This document shows positions 1-10,167 of a stretch of DNA of 64,000 bases, piece after piece. Where the stretch lies: NCBI RefSeq assembly GCF_001640025.1, contig NC_031672.1, forward strand, positions 3,720,001 through 3,784,000. The letters run 5' to 3'. Within the stretch, counting starts at the first letter, position 1. Each line of letters starts with the position of its first letter. The notes below the pieces were generated by a model. It searched no databases. It was given only the letters and a program-made list of their open reading frames with translations, and was not told the DNA's origin. A program made the position numbers and the translations under genes. Source of the DNA: Sugiyamaella lignohabitans. Lineage: Eukaryota; Ascomycota; Dipodascomycetes; Dipodascales; Trichomonascaceae.

Positions 1-159
1 ACCCGTTCCAGGGTTCGACTCAGGGGGTATGTACCCTTGCCCGGCGGAGATCAGACCCTGGAGATCGGCGGACCCTGCGTCCTATTTGGGGGTGGATGTC
101 CCATGCAATATAATATATTTAGCTATACAAATGTCGAGGTACAGAGAGAGGTGAGCGTA
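1..159. other. GC-rich left edge, 3' flank of UTP5
   Basis: No gene is seen. The first ~110 nt are G/C rich and hold a short palindrome (GGGTATGTACCC near 25-36) and a B-box-like string near position 8, but the arms needed for a tRNA T stem do not pair. It may be the edge of another repeat cut by the window. Confidence 0.4.
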
Positions 160-2319
160 TTAGCGTCTGGCCCGTCCGTTTGGTTTTTTGGGTTTCGACA
201 CGAGCTGCTCGATCTCGTCTTCGTCGTCTTCGTCGTCGTCCTCGTCGTCGTCTCCAGCCATGGTTTCGACAGCCTCAAGGTCACTGTAACCCTCGTCATC
301 GTCTCCCATGATAATGTCCTCTTCGAAGTCGTCTTGAGCAGTGCCGTTAGTGAAAGCAGAGATGTCGTCGACAAGGTCTTCATCGTCGTCATCGGCGTCT
401 TCGTCGTCATCATTGTCGTCAAAGTCTTCTTCCCCGTTCATGATATATGTACCTTCTTCAACGTATTCGACAGCAGCCTCGTCTTCTTCTTCATTATCGT
501 CCTCCTCGGCTCTTCTTGATTCAGCAAGCAAGTCGCGTCGGATTTCCATTTGTGAGTTTAGAAGCTCCAGACGTCCTTGAAGTGCAAGTAGTCGAGGAAG
601 TGTGGTAACACGTTCTGAAACTGTAGAGTGAAGTGACGACAGTGTCTTGAGTAGATTGGGAAGTGTGACGAGATAACCACCATGAGAAATCATGACCCAT
701 TTAATCCAAATATTCAATTGACCAGCACGAGAGGGTGAACGAGCAAGCTTCTCAGCAAGTCTTTCTAAGAAAGTAACTGCGAGCGAAGAGTCGAGTCTTT
801 GAACAGAAACTTTGACCATGGTCTCGTCACGGTTCACAAGACACGATTCTAAGAGCGCTCTGTCGTTGGTTCTCAGGGCTTGATTAAGAATAACTGCGAA
901 TGAACCAGGAGTAGCAAACTCGGCCTTGGGAATTGACTTGGTGGCAGACTTGGCCGATCCGTTCAGTTTCGAGTCGCTGGAGGTGGTATTCAGGGCATCT
1001 AATCTATCAGCCAGAGTTTCCTCATCATCGTCATCCTCATCATCATCGTCATTTTCATCTCCTTCTTTATCACTTTCAAGATTGTGAACGTCCTTTCCAC
1101 TGGTAACAACGGCAGTCGCTTCATTATAAGTAGTAGGAGCAGCTTTATCATTACCTCTAGCAGATTTACCGGTAATATCGTCCAGACCCGGAACTCTTCT
1201 GGCTCTAGTAATCTCAATAAGTCCTGACAAAGGCTTGCCATCCTCGTCTTTCCAACGAACTTGCTCGAAAACTGGTACCGAAGCATTTTCAAGCCAGTTG
1301 AGAGTGATATGATCGTCGTGGAAAACAACTTGACTCACCTTGACAAGCTCTTTTGAAGGGGCTGGTCGAGTAATCTTAATTTGAATCGATGATTTTGTTG
1401 AGTTGGTTAAAGACTTGCCTCTACTGCGTCTACTGTTATTACCAGCAGCAGCAACGGCATTAGTAGCGTCTAATGGGCTAGTGAAAATCTCGACCAGACC
1501 ATCGTCATTGATAGCAGCCAATGCACTGTCATCTTCGTTAAGGGAAATGGATTCCACATCCGATTGTGACACAAGAATGCTACTAGGTTTGTTGCCAGAA
1601 AGAGAAAGAACACTAATGTTACGCTCGTTCTTAGATGAGCACAGGAACAGTTCCTGGTTCGAGCTGGGAAATAGAACATCGGAAACTGGATGAACGAAAC
1701 CTGGGAATGTCTTAATAATAGCTGATTTAGGCAGTTTTGAAGCGGCCGAGCTGGCCAGGTCGACCAGGAAAACATTTGTAGACGCTAATAGCAGTTGCTG
1801 GTCTTCAGGACCAGGATATACCAAGTTCACATCAGGTTCAGATGAAGTAAACGTTCTCAAAAGAGATTTTTTGTTGATATTCCATTCACAGATGGTTCCG
1901 TTAGAGTCACACGACAAAAGCAGTGTGCTCGAGGTAGAAAGACCGGTTATTGGTAAAGAGTGGCCGCCAGTCAGTGTATTGACCACCGAGCCAGTAGCAG
2001 GAGAAAATAATAAAATAGATCCATTGTTTGTACCAAGAGCAACCAACGAGTCCTCAAGGCTGTTAGTCGAGTTATCAACACCCGAAACTCTCTTTCTCTT
2101 CTTTTTCGGTTGGTTTTTCGATAGCGAGATCCACTTTAAACACTGAACAGTGACGCCTCTATCAAACGAGTGCTCGGAGATTTGAGATCCCTCGTTAGAA
2201 CTAGCAGACACGTTGTGAATTCTTAACTTATGAATGTCCAAAGAAGGGATAACTGAAGCCAGGATCTGGCCCGATTGGTCAAAAGACGAAGCCACCACTT
2301 GCAATGATTCTGAAGTCAT
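160..2319 (-). CDS. UTP5: U3 snoRNP (t-UTP) component Utp5, WD40 plus Utp12 domain
   Basis: This is a 719-residue protein of the Utp5/WDR43 family, a subunit of the t-UTP subcomplex of the small-subunit processome, which couples rDNA transcription to 18S pre-rRNA processing in the nucleolus. The N-terminal ~330 residues read as WD40 propeller repeats (LVALGTNNGSILLF, TLLLSCDSNGTICEW). A basic NLS-like patch (KNQPKKKRKRV) lies near residue 70. Residues ~470-610 form the helical Utp12-type domain, and the tail is extremely Asp/Glu rich before a basic end (KPKKPNGRARR). S. cerevisiae Utp5 is ~640 residues, so the acidic tail explains the extra length. The start is an ATG at 2319, with a TATA-like run at 2561-2570 about 240 nt upstream. 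No intron is seen. Confidence 0.88.
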   Translation of the reverse strand: MTSESLQVVASSFDQSGQILASVIPSLDIHKLRIHNVSASSNEGSQISEHSFDRGVTVQCLKWISLSKNQPKKKRKRVSGVDNSTNSLEDSLVALGTNNGSILLFSPATGSVVNTLTGGHSLPITGLSTSSTLLLSCDSNGTICEWNINKKSLLRTFTSSEPDVNLVYPGPEDQQLLLASTNVFLVDLASSAASKLPKSAIIKTFPGFVHPVSDVLFPSSNQELFLCSSKNERNISVLSLSGNKPSSILVSQSDVESISLNEDDSALAAINDDGLVEIFTSPLDATNAVAAAGNNSRRSRGKSLTNSTKSSIQIKITRPAPSKELVKVSQVVFHDDHITLNWLENASVPVFEQVRWKDEDGKPLSGLIEITRARRVPGLDDITGKSARGNDKAAPTTYNEATAVVTSGKDVHNLESDKEGDENDDDDEDDDDEETLADRLDALNTTSSDSKLNGSAKSATKSIPKAEFATPGSFAVILNQALRTNDRALLESCLVNRDETMVKVSVQRLDSSLAVTFLERLAEKLARSPSRAGQLNIWIKWVMISHGGYLVTLPNLLKTLSSLHSTVSERVTTLPRLLALQGRLELLNSQMEIRRDLLAESRRAEEDDNEEEDEAAVEYVEEGTYIMNGEEDFDDNDDDEDADDDDEDLVDDISAFTNGTAQDDFEEDIIMGDDDEGYSDLEAVETMAGDDDEDDDEDDEDEIEQLVSKPKKPNGRARR

Positions 2320-2560
2320 GGTTTATATGAAGAATAGGAATGTCAAAACGAAATTAAAAACACTGAACTCAAAAAATAATAGATCCGACGAATCAAACTG
2401 ATACCAGAGCTATTAAGCAGAATAATAAAAAAAAAGGTAATGGAAAAAAAAATCCAAAATGCGTTATAAATAAAGCAGACAAGACAGTCACCACACAAAG
2501 AAGCAAGTCTATCTACCAGAAAGAAAGACCACAAGTCCAGTCACTATCGGGCTGCTGAAA

Positions 2561-2570
2561 TATATATATA
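2561..2570 (-). promoter_or_regulatory. TATA-like element upstream of UTP5
   Basis: Alternating TATATATATA lies ~242 nt 5' of the UTP5 ATG on the minus strand. Its position fits a core promoter, but AT alternation can occur by chance. Confidence 0.35.
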
Positions 2571-2811
2571 CAAATTGGTTGCACAGACCAAGTACAACCC
2601 ACACAAAGAACGAAAACTGCCGAATAAAAAGCTCGCCGGCAACAAAGTCCACAAGAAAGTTTTTGAGATTCGTGCAACCGTTTACAGTTGTAATTTATTT
2701 TTCTGATCTTCAAATATTTTTTTTTCACTGCGAAATTTCACACGCGGCTGGCAGGGTCCATCTGGTCAAGGGTATATTGATATGGGCAGGGGCACTTCTC
2801 AGGGGGGGAGA

Positions 2812-2872
2812 TGCCTCCGGCGGCTGGGGCTCCGCCCCAGACCCCGCTGCTCCTCTCGCTTCGCTCGAGTCG
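2812..2872 (+). repeat. GC palindrome, C arm (left of inverted pair)
   Basis: A complete 61-nt C arm: TGCCTCCGG start, GGGGC-loop-GCCCC hairpin, then a CTCGC-loop-GCTCGAG hairpin ending in GAGTCG. A run of seven G lies just outside its TGCC end (2802-2808). Confidence 0.9.
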
Positions 2873-2940
2873 GGCTGGGGGGAGCCGCCGCAAAATTTAG
2901 TTCCTGAGAAGGTGTCGGACTTTGCTGGTTCCCTATGTGA

Positions 2941-3001
2941 CGACTCGAGCGCAGCGAGAGGAGCAGCGGGGTCTGGGGCGGAGCCCCAGCCGCCGGAGGC
3001 A
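2941..3001 (-). repeat. GC palindrome, C arm (right of inverted pair)
   Basis: Inverted partner of the arm at 2812 across a 68-nt spacer. The two arms match at nearly every stem position and could form one long fold-back. Confidence 0.9.
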
Positions 3002-3133
3002 GGCCAGGTACCCCAGTGTCCAATGGATCCGTGTTTGAATAAGTTTTCTCGGGTATAGAGAAGAAAGAGATGTGATTTATGGCCGTAAAAGAGCAGTTAC
3101 TCAGATCAATCTGTGCACGGCTGTTTGACAAAT

Positions 3134-3139
3134 CACGTG
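3134..3139. promoter_or_regulatory. CACGTG site, NCB2 promoter
   Basis: Lies in a perfect 12-nt palindrome (AATCACGTGATT) ~590 nt upstream of NCB2. It matches the Cbf1/bHLH core. The same core recurs in several other promoters in this window. Confidence 0.4.
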
Positions 3140-3729
3140 ATTATTGGTAAAACAGCTGTTGCTGTTCCTGTAGAATGGAAACCAGACTGTTTTTAGGGAA
3201 CAGGTGGGCTGTACCTGGTACTACAATGGCTAAAGAAGCGATTTGAAGTAGGAAGAAGAGTAAAGGGACCAGGAGTGGGACCAGTGGTAGGAGACAGGTG
3301 CCGGTAGACGCTATCGCCGTTCCCTTGCACATGTTGCAGGGCAGGGGTACGAGGAATGAGAACGAGGATCCCAGCTACATGACCCGTACCCAGATGGGCA
3401 ATAAAAAAAGATCTGGCTATATAAACCAAGAAGATTCCCATGCACCGTAAAGATGGAAAAAAAGATTTCTGGGAGAATAGGGTTCACAGGAATTGCGTGT
3501 TGCAGATAACTGGTCGATATTGAACTGATTTGAACACCCCGACCAGGCCAGCGGACTTGATCAGGGGCGAAGTTTTGGCTAGTAAAGAAATTATTCTTGT
3601 TTTAATCGGTTTATTGAGTAACAGTTGAAAGTTAAACTGACTGTGAAACGGTTATTTGAGTGAGAAATTCATTAAAACGCGAAAATCACAAGCGCCAAAC
3701 CATTGGATACACATACATACACAGACAAA

Positions 3730-4194
3730 ATGTCGGACAGGGACGCCGGAGATGATCTCAGCCTGCCAAAGGCTACAGTACAAAAAATAGTGTCAGAAAT
3801 TATCCCACCGGACCTTGTTTTCTCACGCGATACACGAGATGCTCTTATAGAGTGCTGTGTGGAGTTTATTATGATTCTATCCAACGTGTCAAACGAGATT
3901 GCTGAGAAGGAGTCGAAGAAAACAATTGCATCCGAACATGTGATCAAGGCACTAGAAACGTTAGGGTTCTACGATTATATCCAACCCATCCAGGACGTGA
4001 TCCAAGAACACAAAGAGTCTCAGAAAGTACGTGACCGCAAGGTCGGCAAATTAGAATCGTCTGGCAGATCAGAAGAAGAACTTCTACGAGAACAAGAGCT
4101 GCTATTCGCCAAGTCGCGGTCACGACTGAATAGCGCTGCCACCAACAACGCGGCCCAAGCAGCAGCTGCCACTGCTAAAGTCGAGCCTGAATAA
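3730..4194 (+). CDS. NCB2: NC2 beta (Dr1) histone-fold transcription regulator
   Basis: This 154-residue protein is the beta subunit of negative cofactor 2, which with NC2 alpha binds TBP on DNA and blocks or redistributes preinitiation complexes. Residues ~8-100 are the histone fold (LSLPKATVQKIVSEI, then CCVEFIMILSNVSNEIAE and KKTIASEHVIKALETLGF). The DYIQPI segment and a charged, Ala-rich tail follow. S. cerevisiae Ncb2 is 146 residues. The start is the ATG at 3730 in a good yeast context (ACAAAATGTC); the frame is open a little further upstream but only with non-ATG codons. It is a single exon, divergent from UTP5. Confidence 0.93.
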   Translation: MSDRDAGDDLSLPKATVQKIVSEIIPPDLVFSRDTRDALIECCVEFIMILSNVSNEIAEKESKKTIASEHVIKALETLGFYDYIQPIQDVIQEHKESQKVRDRKVGKLESSGRSEEELLREQELLFAKSRSRLNSAATNNAAQAAAATAKVEPE

Positions 4195-4309
4195 TTGGCT
4201 AATCTAATGCCTCTGGCTTGAGCCACTATTTAACTTATTGTTACGACTGTAATGAACTGTATTTTGTATTACTTAAAGCCTGTTGTGCCTCACAACATCC
4301 ATAATTTTC

Positions 4310-4335
4310 GGGGCTGGGGTCCTGCCCCAGACCGT
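4310..4335 (+). repeat. Fragment of GC palindrome core
   Basis: Only the CTGGGG-loop-CCCCAG hairpin and a few flanking bases of the family are recognisable, with an altered loop (TCCT). Probably an eroded arm. Confidence 0.5.
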
Positions 4336-4500
4336 TGTATCATTTTCTTTTTTCTGGTTTCTAGATCTTGGAGATTAGATACGAGAGATTCCAGTTTTAC
4401 TATTATGATCAGTGATCATTGACGAAAAAAAGAGAACTTCATAGTGGTTGAGCTGGTTGTGCTTATTCTACGGTTCACCGAAAGTGCCCATCCCGACGCC

Positions 4501-4561
4501 CGACTCGAGCGTAGCGAGAGGAGCAGCGGGGTCTGGGGCGGAGCCCCAGCCGCCGGAGGCA
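4501..4561 (-). repeat. GC palindrome, solitary C arm
   Basis: A complete arm 97 nt past the NMD5 stop codon. The end away from TGCC extends as CGACGCC, an extension shared with the solitary arms at 26496, 42245 and 42484. Confidence 0.9.
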
Positions 4562-4658
4562 CACAGACCCCCGTTCAAGTAGTCTAAAAGTATCTATTAA
4601 ATTAAAACAAACTTTTGTATGCCGTGTGCAAGTGGAAGAAGAGGAGGATATGAATGTA

Positions 4659-7600
4659 CTAATGTTTGGGTTGCTGGTTGAGCTTGTTCTCAGTTCTGCT
4701 GGCAAGTTCAAAGGTCTTGTCAACAACAGCCTTGTCTTGCTCGTTGTATTCGTTGGTGAGCAGTTGGTAGCGTGGTTGGTTGTTCTGGTTGAGTGCCAAA
4801 AGAGTGTCGCGGAATGCGACATATGCGTTTACGGGATCAAGAGGGGTTTCTTCAAACAGCTCCTCTTCCAGCTCGTTGCCCTTTTCAAAGAAATCCGAGT
4901 CATCGTGTTTAGCAGCGAGTTCAGATTCAAGGTAGCTGACATATTCAGCATCCTCGACATCGTCAACATTACCATCGGCATCCTCATGACCCTGTGCAAG
5001 CTCGTCGTCGTCACCACCCCACTCTTCGTCCTCATATGCACCGTCAGAGAAATCATCATATGCGTCTATGGAATCATATTCCTTAGCAAGTTTCTCTTTA
5101 TTTTCCACAGCTGCTGGTAACGTGGCGACAATGCTAACGAGTCCTTTACTCAACTGAGACAGGTTGCCATGAATAGCAGCGGGAATTTGCTCATCAGGAA
5201 GAGCGAAAATCGCCAACAGAGCTAGAATCGACACCTTCTTGTCCTGGACACGCGAGAAACTCTCCATACTTTCAAACCACAGGGTGAAAAAACCTTGGGT
5301 AAATCCCTTGGACTCGAGGAATACAAGTGTTGCTTGGGCATTATAGTACAAAGATGCAATCACAACCTCCAGCAAATGCACCTTATAAGCAATGTTCTTT
5401 AATGCGGGCTCGTTGGATTGTAAACGGGACACCACCAACTCCAGGAATCGAGGAACATATGCATCAATCTGTCCTCTGACAGCCGTCAGAAGTCGAATAG
5501 TCAGGTTACAAGCAACAGTACGATCGGTAGCTCCAAGCGACTCGGTGTCGACCATGACTTGCTCGATAACTTCATACATAAGACCCAAGTTCTCGCCATC
5601 GGCAACCAGTGCCTCAGCTCCGTACTGAATGTAGTTGCTCAAACAGGGCAGAGCGTCTTCAATATAATCAAAACCGAAATCACGCAGTGACTTGTGAACA
5701 AGCTTGTAAACCTGCCACATGTTGGGAGAAATGGTCTTGATTGTGAAAGTAATGTTTTCAGCCAAACTCCAGATCTCATTGTAGAATTCTGACAGTTCAT
5801 TACCGAGAACTGCAGCAAAAATAGGCATAAAAACGTCCTCGAGTTTCAGAACAATGTCACTGGCATTGTCAAGAGCCAGCAAAAGACTGGTCAGGGTATT
5901 GAGGATACCCAAAGCAGCCATGGTCTTTTCCTCACTGGCCACATCGTCGAGGTTACTGACATCCTCAGGACCAGCATTGTACTTTTCAAGCAATTCACCG
6001 GCAATTCTCATGAACTGATCTCTCAATTGAGTAGCCAGTTGAACGGAAAACGGCGTTAGTTGTTCAGAAAACACCTCGACAAACTCCTCCATGACTCCCG
6101 ACAATGCATCAATATCGATTTTATTAGCCAAATCGAGCAGAAGTTGCATGACTTCTGGAATTCGAGTCGACAACGCAGCACGCACGTTCTCATGACGGAT
6201 CATAGGCTGTAATGCCAGAGCTGCCTCTACTTGGACTGGCAAATGCTCGTCAGTCATGCACTTCAAAACACTCTGGTAAGCGACCGACACATTCTCCTCG
6301 TTGGAAAATGCAGTATCAGCATATCTGTTGAGGAACTCGCAAGCACGGGCTCGTAAGAATCCATAAGCACTGTGGAAATCTGGGAACACATACTGCACCA
6401 AGAAAGACTCCATTTGATCAACAATAGGACTCTGTTTGCTCAACACAATATACGAGATGGCTCCGAGCATCCTCAGAGCACCCTCCTTCTTACGACTGAG
6501 CTCCAAATCTCCCTGGTTGGCAATATGGCTTGCAACCACTGTTTGAATAAACTGCAGGGTAGGCGTGAAAACTGTCTTCCGTCTCTTTCGCACCAATTTC
6601 AGCAAGAAATTAGTGGCGGCCACATCGGCTGTAGGTGACTCCTCAAAAATGTCAATGCGCTCGTGAATGTACTCCTCAGGCTCCTCCTCGAAAGTCTCTA
6701 AATCAGCGTCACTAGGACACAATAATGGGAACACGACGTGGGAAATCAGCACCTCGGAATGCGGTTTGAGAAGCAACCACGTGCTCTTAATACCAACACA
6801 CTCTTCAAAGAAAGACAGAATATTATAGAGCGACGCTCTTCCAAGCCAAGTACGTTTCTCGATCCACAGCTGGATTTGTTCAAAATACGCCTTGAGAATC
6901 TCGGGAGCGAAATTGTCCAAAAACATTTTGCTGAACTCCTTGTACTGAGCCTCTCTGTCGGACAGATTCGACAGAATCACATATCTCGAGAACAGTCGGA
7001 ACAGGTTAGCATACGCCCATTTCTTACACTTGACCCAAGGGTGCACTTCACGCTCGTCTTCGTCCAGAGCCAGCACCTCTTCCGGAAGCTCTTTTCTAAT
7101 GACCTGCAAAAATAGCGACCCCCATCCTACTACAGACTCTCTCTGTCGAAGTGCTACGGGCAGTTGTTGCTGTTTAATGTTAGTTCTAGTTCAAGTCTTT
7201 TTTGTGGAGGGGGGACTCTGCCTCTGGCGGCTGGGGCTCCGCCCCAGACCCCGTGGCTCCTCTCGCTTCGCTCGAGTCGAGCGTCGGAGGAGTGGAAGCA
7301 GAGTGAGTGAGGTTCGGCACTTACATAGCTGGCCATTTTGTAGATTTTCAGCACATCACGAAGCATTTCACCTGCAGCGGCGTTGTTTTCGTTTACAAGC
7401 GAGTTGCCAACGCTGAGGACTCCGGCAAAAGCAATTTCAATGACACCGTCGAGTCCTACACGCGACTCGCCGCTAGTCCATCGGTAGTATCGTGCTACTT
7501 CAAGAAGACACGTCAGTCCACATCGGATAGAATCCACATCGTTGTTTTGGAAAAGCTTCAATGTTACATCAAGCAATTCGGGCCATTGCTTAGGGTAGTC

Positions 7601-7954
7601 GTAGGAAACAATGCTATTGAGAATCGATACAAGAACTGGACGAATAGGAGGTGAAACCTTGATCAAAGCAGGAATAATTCGTTCTCTAAACACTGGCTTT
7701 TCTCCTTCGTCAATTTTGTCAGTGGCATTCTTGTCGTATGGCATCCAATGGCCTGATACTCTGTTTTTCAGGTACACAGCAGCTGCTGCTTTAACACCGT
7801 TGGATACTTGGGGCTCAAGAACAATATCCAGACATCCGTTAATAAATCCTGGAGCCTTATTGGCCTCTTTCAATTCGAGCTCGGCTCTTCTACGGTTATT
7901 GATGTCAGCATCTAACGTTGCAGCAAAGCAGTTGTGTAAAGCGTTAATATCCAT
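4659..7954 (-). CDS. NMD5: Karyopherin/importin beta family, Nmd5 (Kap119)/importin-7 type
   Basis: Two exons (7325-7954 and 4659-7103) join in phase 0 (...KMASY then VIRKELPEE) to give 1024 residues. The intron at 7104-7324 has GTAAGT and TTTTTGCAG ends. The N-terminus (MDINALHNCFAATLD...PGFINGCLDI) fits the Nmd5 branch of the importin-7/8 family better than Sxm1, and S. cerevisiae Nmd5 is 1048 residues. HEAT-type helical repeats run throughout. A very acidic segment (~890-960, DDFSDGAYEDEEWGGDDDE) precedes the C-terminus, as is usual in this family. Role by family: RanGTP-regulated nuclear import of proteins. The true start is the ATG at 7954; the TTG at 7963 is not a start. Oddity: the 221-nt intron carries a GC palindrome arm. 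Confidence 0.87.
7219..7279 (+). repeat. GC palindrome, C arm inside NMD5 intron
   Basis: Full-length arm within intron 7104-7324, antisense to the gene. It carries one change near its start (CCTCTGGCGG). Donor, acceptor and a CTAAC-like branch lie outside it. Confidence 0.9.
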
Positions 7955-9142
7955 TTTTAACAATTTTTCGGTGAGTAAAATGCAACTATGGGAGTGAAAA
8001 GGGTATGCTAGGTAATTTTGTTGAATATTCCGGGTGTAAAATGCTTGAACCTGGGTTAAATTTGAATGAGATGTTGATATATGGTTTAACCAGTTTGATT
8101 ATTCCGTGATCCTCACTTATCTACAATTCATACAGTGATCTCTTTCGGTTCTAAATTTTGTCGTTAATCCAAATCGGTTGTAAATGAAATATACACTTGT
8201 TACTACTAGCATACACTATCGTACTGCTAGTTTGTGCCGTCACAAAGATATTCCGTCTCCACGAAGTCCGAATGAACCCCTTGAATATTGTGAAATTTAT
8301 CACTAGTACCGTAGTATCTTAATATTGAGATATTCTACAGACTATGCGACAGTCAGATCAGTTCAGTTTGAAAAATCTGGCGTCTAAAATTTTGGTCTAG
8401 CTAGTTAATACCAGCTGTTGTGTCGTAGATGTCCGAGATATGGTTTCACTTTGTACCTTGAATAAAAATTAAATTTTTTTTTGGTTTTTGTCTCTTAGTA
8501 AATCACTTGTGACCACTGTTGCACAAAGCTCAGTTCTTACGCGATGTTTCACCACCGCACAATAAGAAAGCGCTATGTTTAGTCCTCCAGTGACCGTGCG
8601 TGATGTGTATCTGTACAGTAGTTCAGTCAAGTCGAACCGCGAATGACGATTGAAAAAAAATTAGCTTGTGAAAAGATTTAGCCGTACAATCAGGTACAAA
8701 ATGGTCATGCAAGGTTAGGGATATGCCCTGTAAAGGAGTAGCGTGGATCTAACGTCGGAAGGACTCCCCGACCCTCCCACTAGCACGAGCTAGCCAATCC
8801 GGTTAAATTGAATGTTATCTTCTCACAAAATGGCAGTTAATTCGATCTCTGTCACGCCATAAACCCCTAATGGCTTTTGCTTTTTCCCACCCGCTGCCTG
8901 CTGGGTTTTCTACGAAGTTGAAGGGGTTGACCGTTGCATTCAGCATATGCCGACGGCAGACCACCTGCTCAGTCGGGACCCTTGATTTACCTTTGAGCGG
9001 GCGGCCGACTCGGCCTTTACCCCCTCAAAATAGGGTTAAATAACCATCTCATCATATCTACTTGCCATATCTACTGGTTTAATAGCTTATAATCAATTAA
9101 TTGGGAAATTTAACTCAGCAATTTAACCTTCATCTAGAACAT

Positions 9143-9148
9143 CACGTG
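9143..9148. promoter_or_regulatory. CACGTG site
   Basis: Sits in ATCACGTGAT, 55 nt left of the composite palindrome and ~1 kb upstream of SMP3. Confidence 0.3.
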
Positions 9149-9202
9149 ATCACTGCAGTTACCCCTGAGGAGCAACAGGGTCCGACCCTGGTGGAAGGGG
9201 TC

Positions 9203-9342
9203 TGCCTCCGGCGGCTGGGGCTCCGCCCCAGACCCTGGTTGCTCCTGCTGTGCAGGAGACTTACCGGGACCCCCGCAAAAACGACTCGAGCGAAGCGAGA
9301 GGAGCCACGGGGTCTGGGGCAGAGCCCCAGCCGCCGGAGGCA
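9203..9342 (+). repeat. Full composite GC palindrome (~140 bp)
   Basis: B arm 9203-9258 (ends CTCCTGCTGTGCAGGAG), diverged spacer 9259-9281, inverted C arm 9282-9342. The outer flanks extend the inverted repeat (GGGGTC before, GACCCC after). Confidence 0.92.
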
Positions 9343-10167
9343 GACCCCCCTCCAAAACTTTTCTTTTTGTTCAAGTTTAGAATTGGTTTTCCAGCTGACG
9401 GTCAAGTTTCACACTCAGACTCCGTAAAACAAGAACCAGGTTTTTTTTCGGACGAAATCCAGAGTCGAGAGCTCATTTGGAGATCAGGGTCCAGTTGTTG
9501 GAGATAGATAGAGACAGCCGCTGGCGCGGCAGGTGAGATAAAAGAGGCGATCAGTTGATCTCAGGACCAGGAATGACGTCCTGTGTTGAGCTAGCAGCGA
9601 TCGTAGTTGGCGAACCTTTAGAGACCATTGACTGTTCGTGGTAGACTTCTGACAAACCGTGTTTGACTAGGAAACCAGAAATTTCTCATAGGAACCATAG
9701 CGAACCGGATAAATCACATTTGGAGATACCAGACTCTGCAAGTGGCTGGTAGAATCAGTAACGTGACTTCAGTTTATCGGTATCAGTAGCGATAACGCGT
9801 TTGGTTAGCTTAGTAGCAAGTTTGTGCGATTGATTTGTTATTGGTTGATGGGAAAAACTGGTAATTGGTGTGATAGTGATTCTGTTTTTTTGTGGCTACC
9901 AGTTATCAGCTGAGTTGCAAAGTTGATTCTACAGTTGAGTGACTCGTTCTGTGCCTCCTTACTCTGCAGCAACCATTATCAGTTGATTGACTTGAACTGA
10001 CTTTGTCTTGAGTTTTAGTCAGTTTGGTCGGTATTTGCGAGTTCGTGAGTGGTAATTGAGTGCAATTGTACTTGATTTTGATTCGATTTTTATATCTTCA
10101 ATTTTTTTTTTGGTTTTATTTCAGGAAGTTTTAAGAGACAGTTATCAGGGAACGAACAGGATTGGCC

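Larger units (their letters stand above)
2320..3729. other. Divergent UTP5/NCB2 intergenic region
   Basis: About 1.4 kb separates two divergent genes. It holds a TATA run at 2561-2570, an inverted pair of GC-rich C arms (2812-2872 and 2941-3001) and a CACGTG palindrome at 3134-3139. Open frames here are short or created by the stop-free GC arms. Confidence 0.6.
4195..4658. other. Convergent NCB2/NMD5 intergenic region
   Basis: Holds a degenerate GC-hairpin core (about 4310-4335, GGGGCTGGGG...CCCCAGACC) and one complete C arm at 4501-4561. No gene is seen. Confidence 0.6.
7955..10167. other. NMD5/SMP3 divergent spacer, no gene seen
   Basis: At 2.2 kb this is long for the window. It includes a GC-rich patch at ~8690-9030 with short dyads but no ORF, tRNA or 5S signature that could be confirmed, a CACGTG site at 9143-9148 and one full composite GC palindrome (9203-9342). 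The last ~700 nt before SMP3 are T-rich promoter-like sequence. An unrecognised ncRNA in the GC-rich patch cannot be excluded. Confidence 0.5.

Noticed and set aside
1..40. Possible end of a tRNA gene (GGTTCGACTC B-box-like string)
   Set aside because: The bases either side of the loop do not pair as a T stem (CAGGG versus CAGGG), and no acceptor arm is present within the window.
37..519. 160-codon plus-strand ORF
   Set aside because: It starts at TTG and is antisense to the acidic tail of UTP5; Asp/Glu repeats read as Val/Phe in reverse.
2812..3001. Repeat cluster considered as a CRISPR array
   Set aside because: Arms are inverted, not direct; spacing is irregular and the genome is eukaryotic.
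8690..9030. GC-rich patch considered as an ncRNA or solo LTR
   Set aside because: No terminal repeats, TG...CA ends, tRNA or 5S boxes could be confirmed by eye. A covariance-model search (Infernal against Rfam) would decide; a significant hit would reverse this.
9061..9085. CCATATCTAC string resembling the start of 5S rRNA
   Set aside because: Only about ten bases match; the rest of the 5S sequence and its internal promoter are absent.
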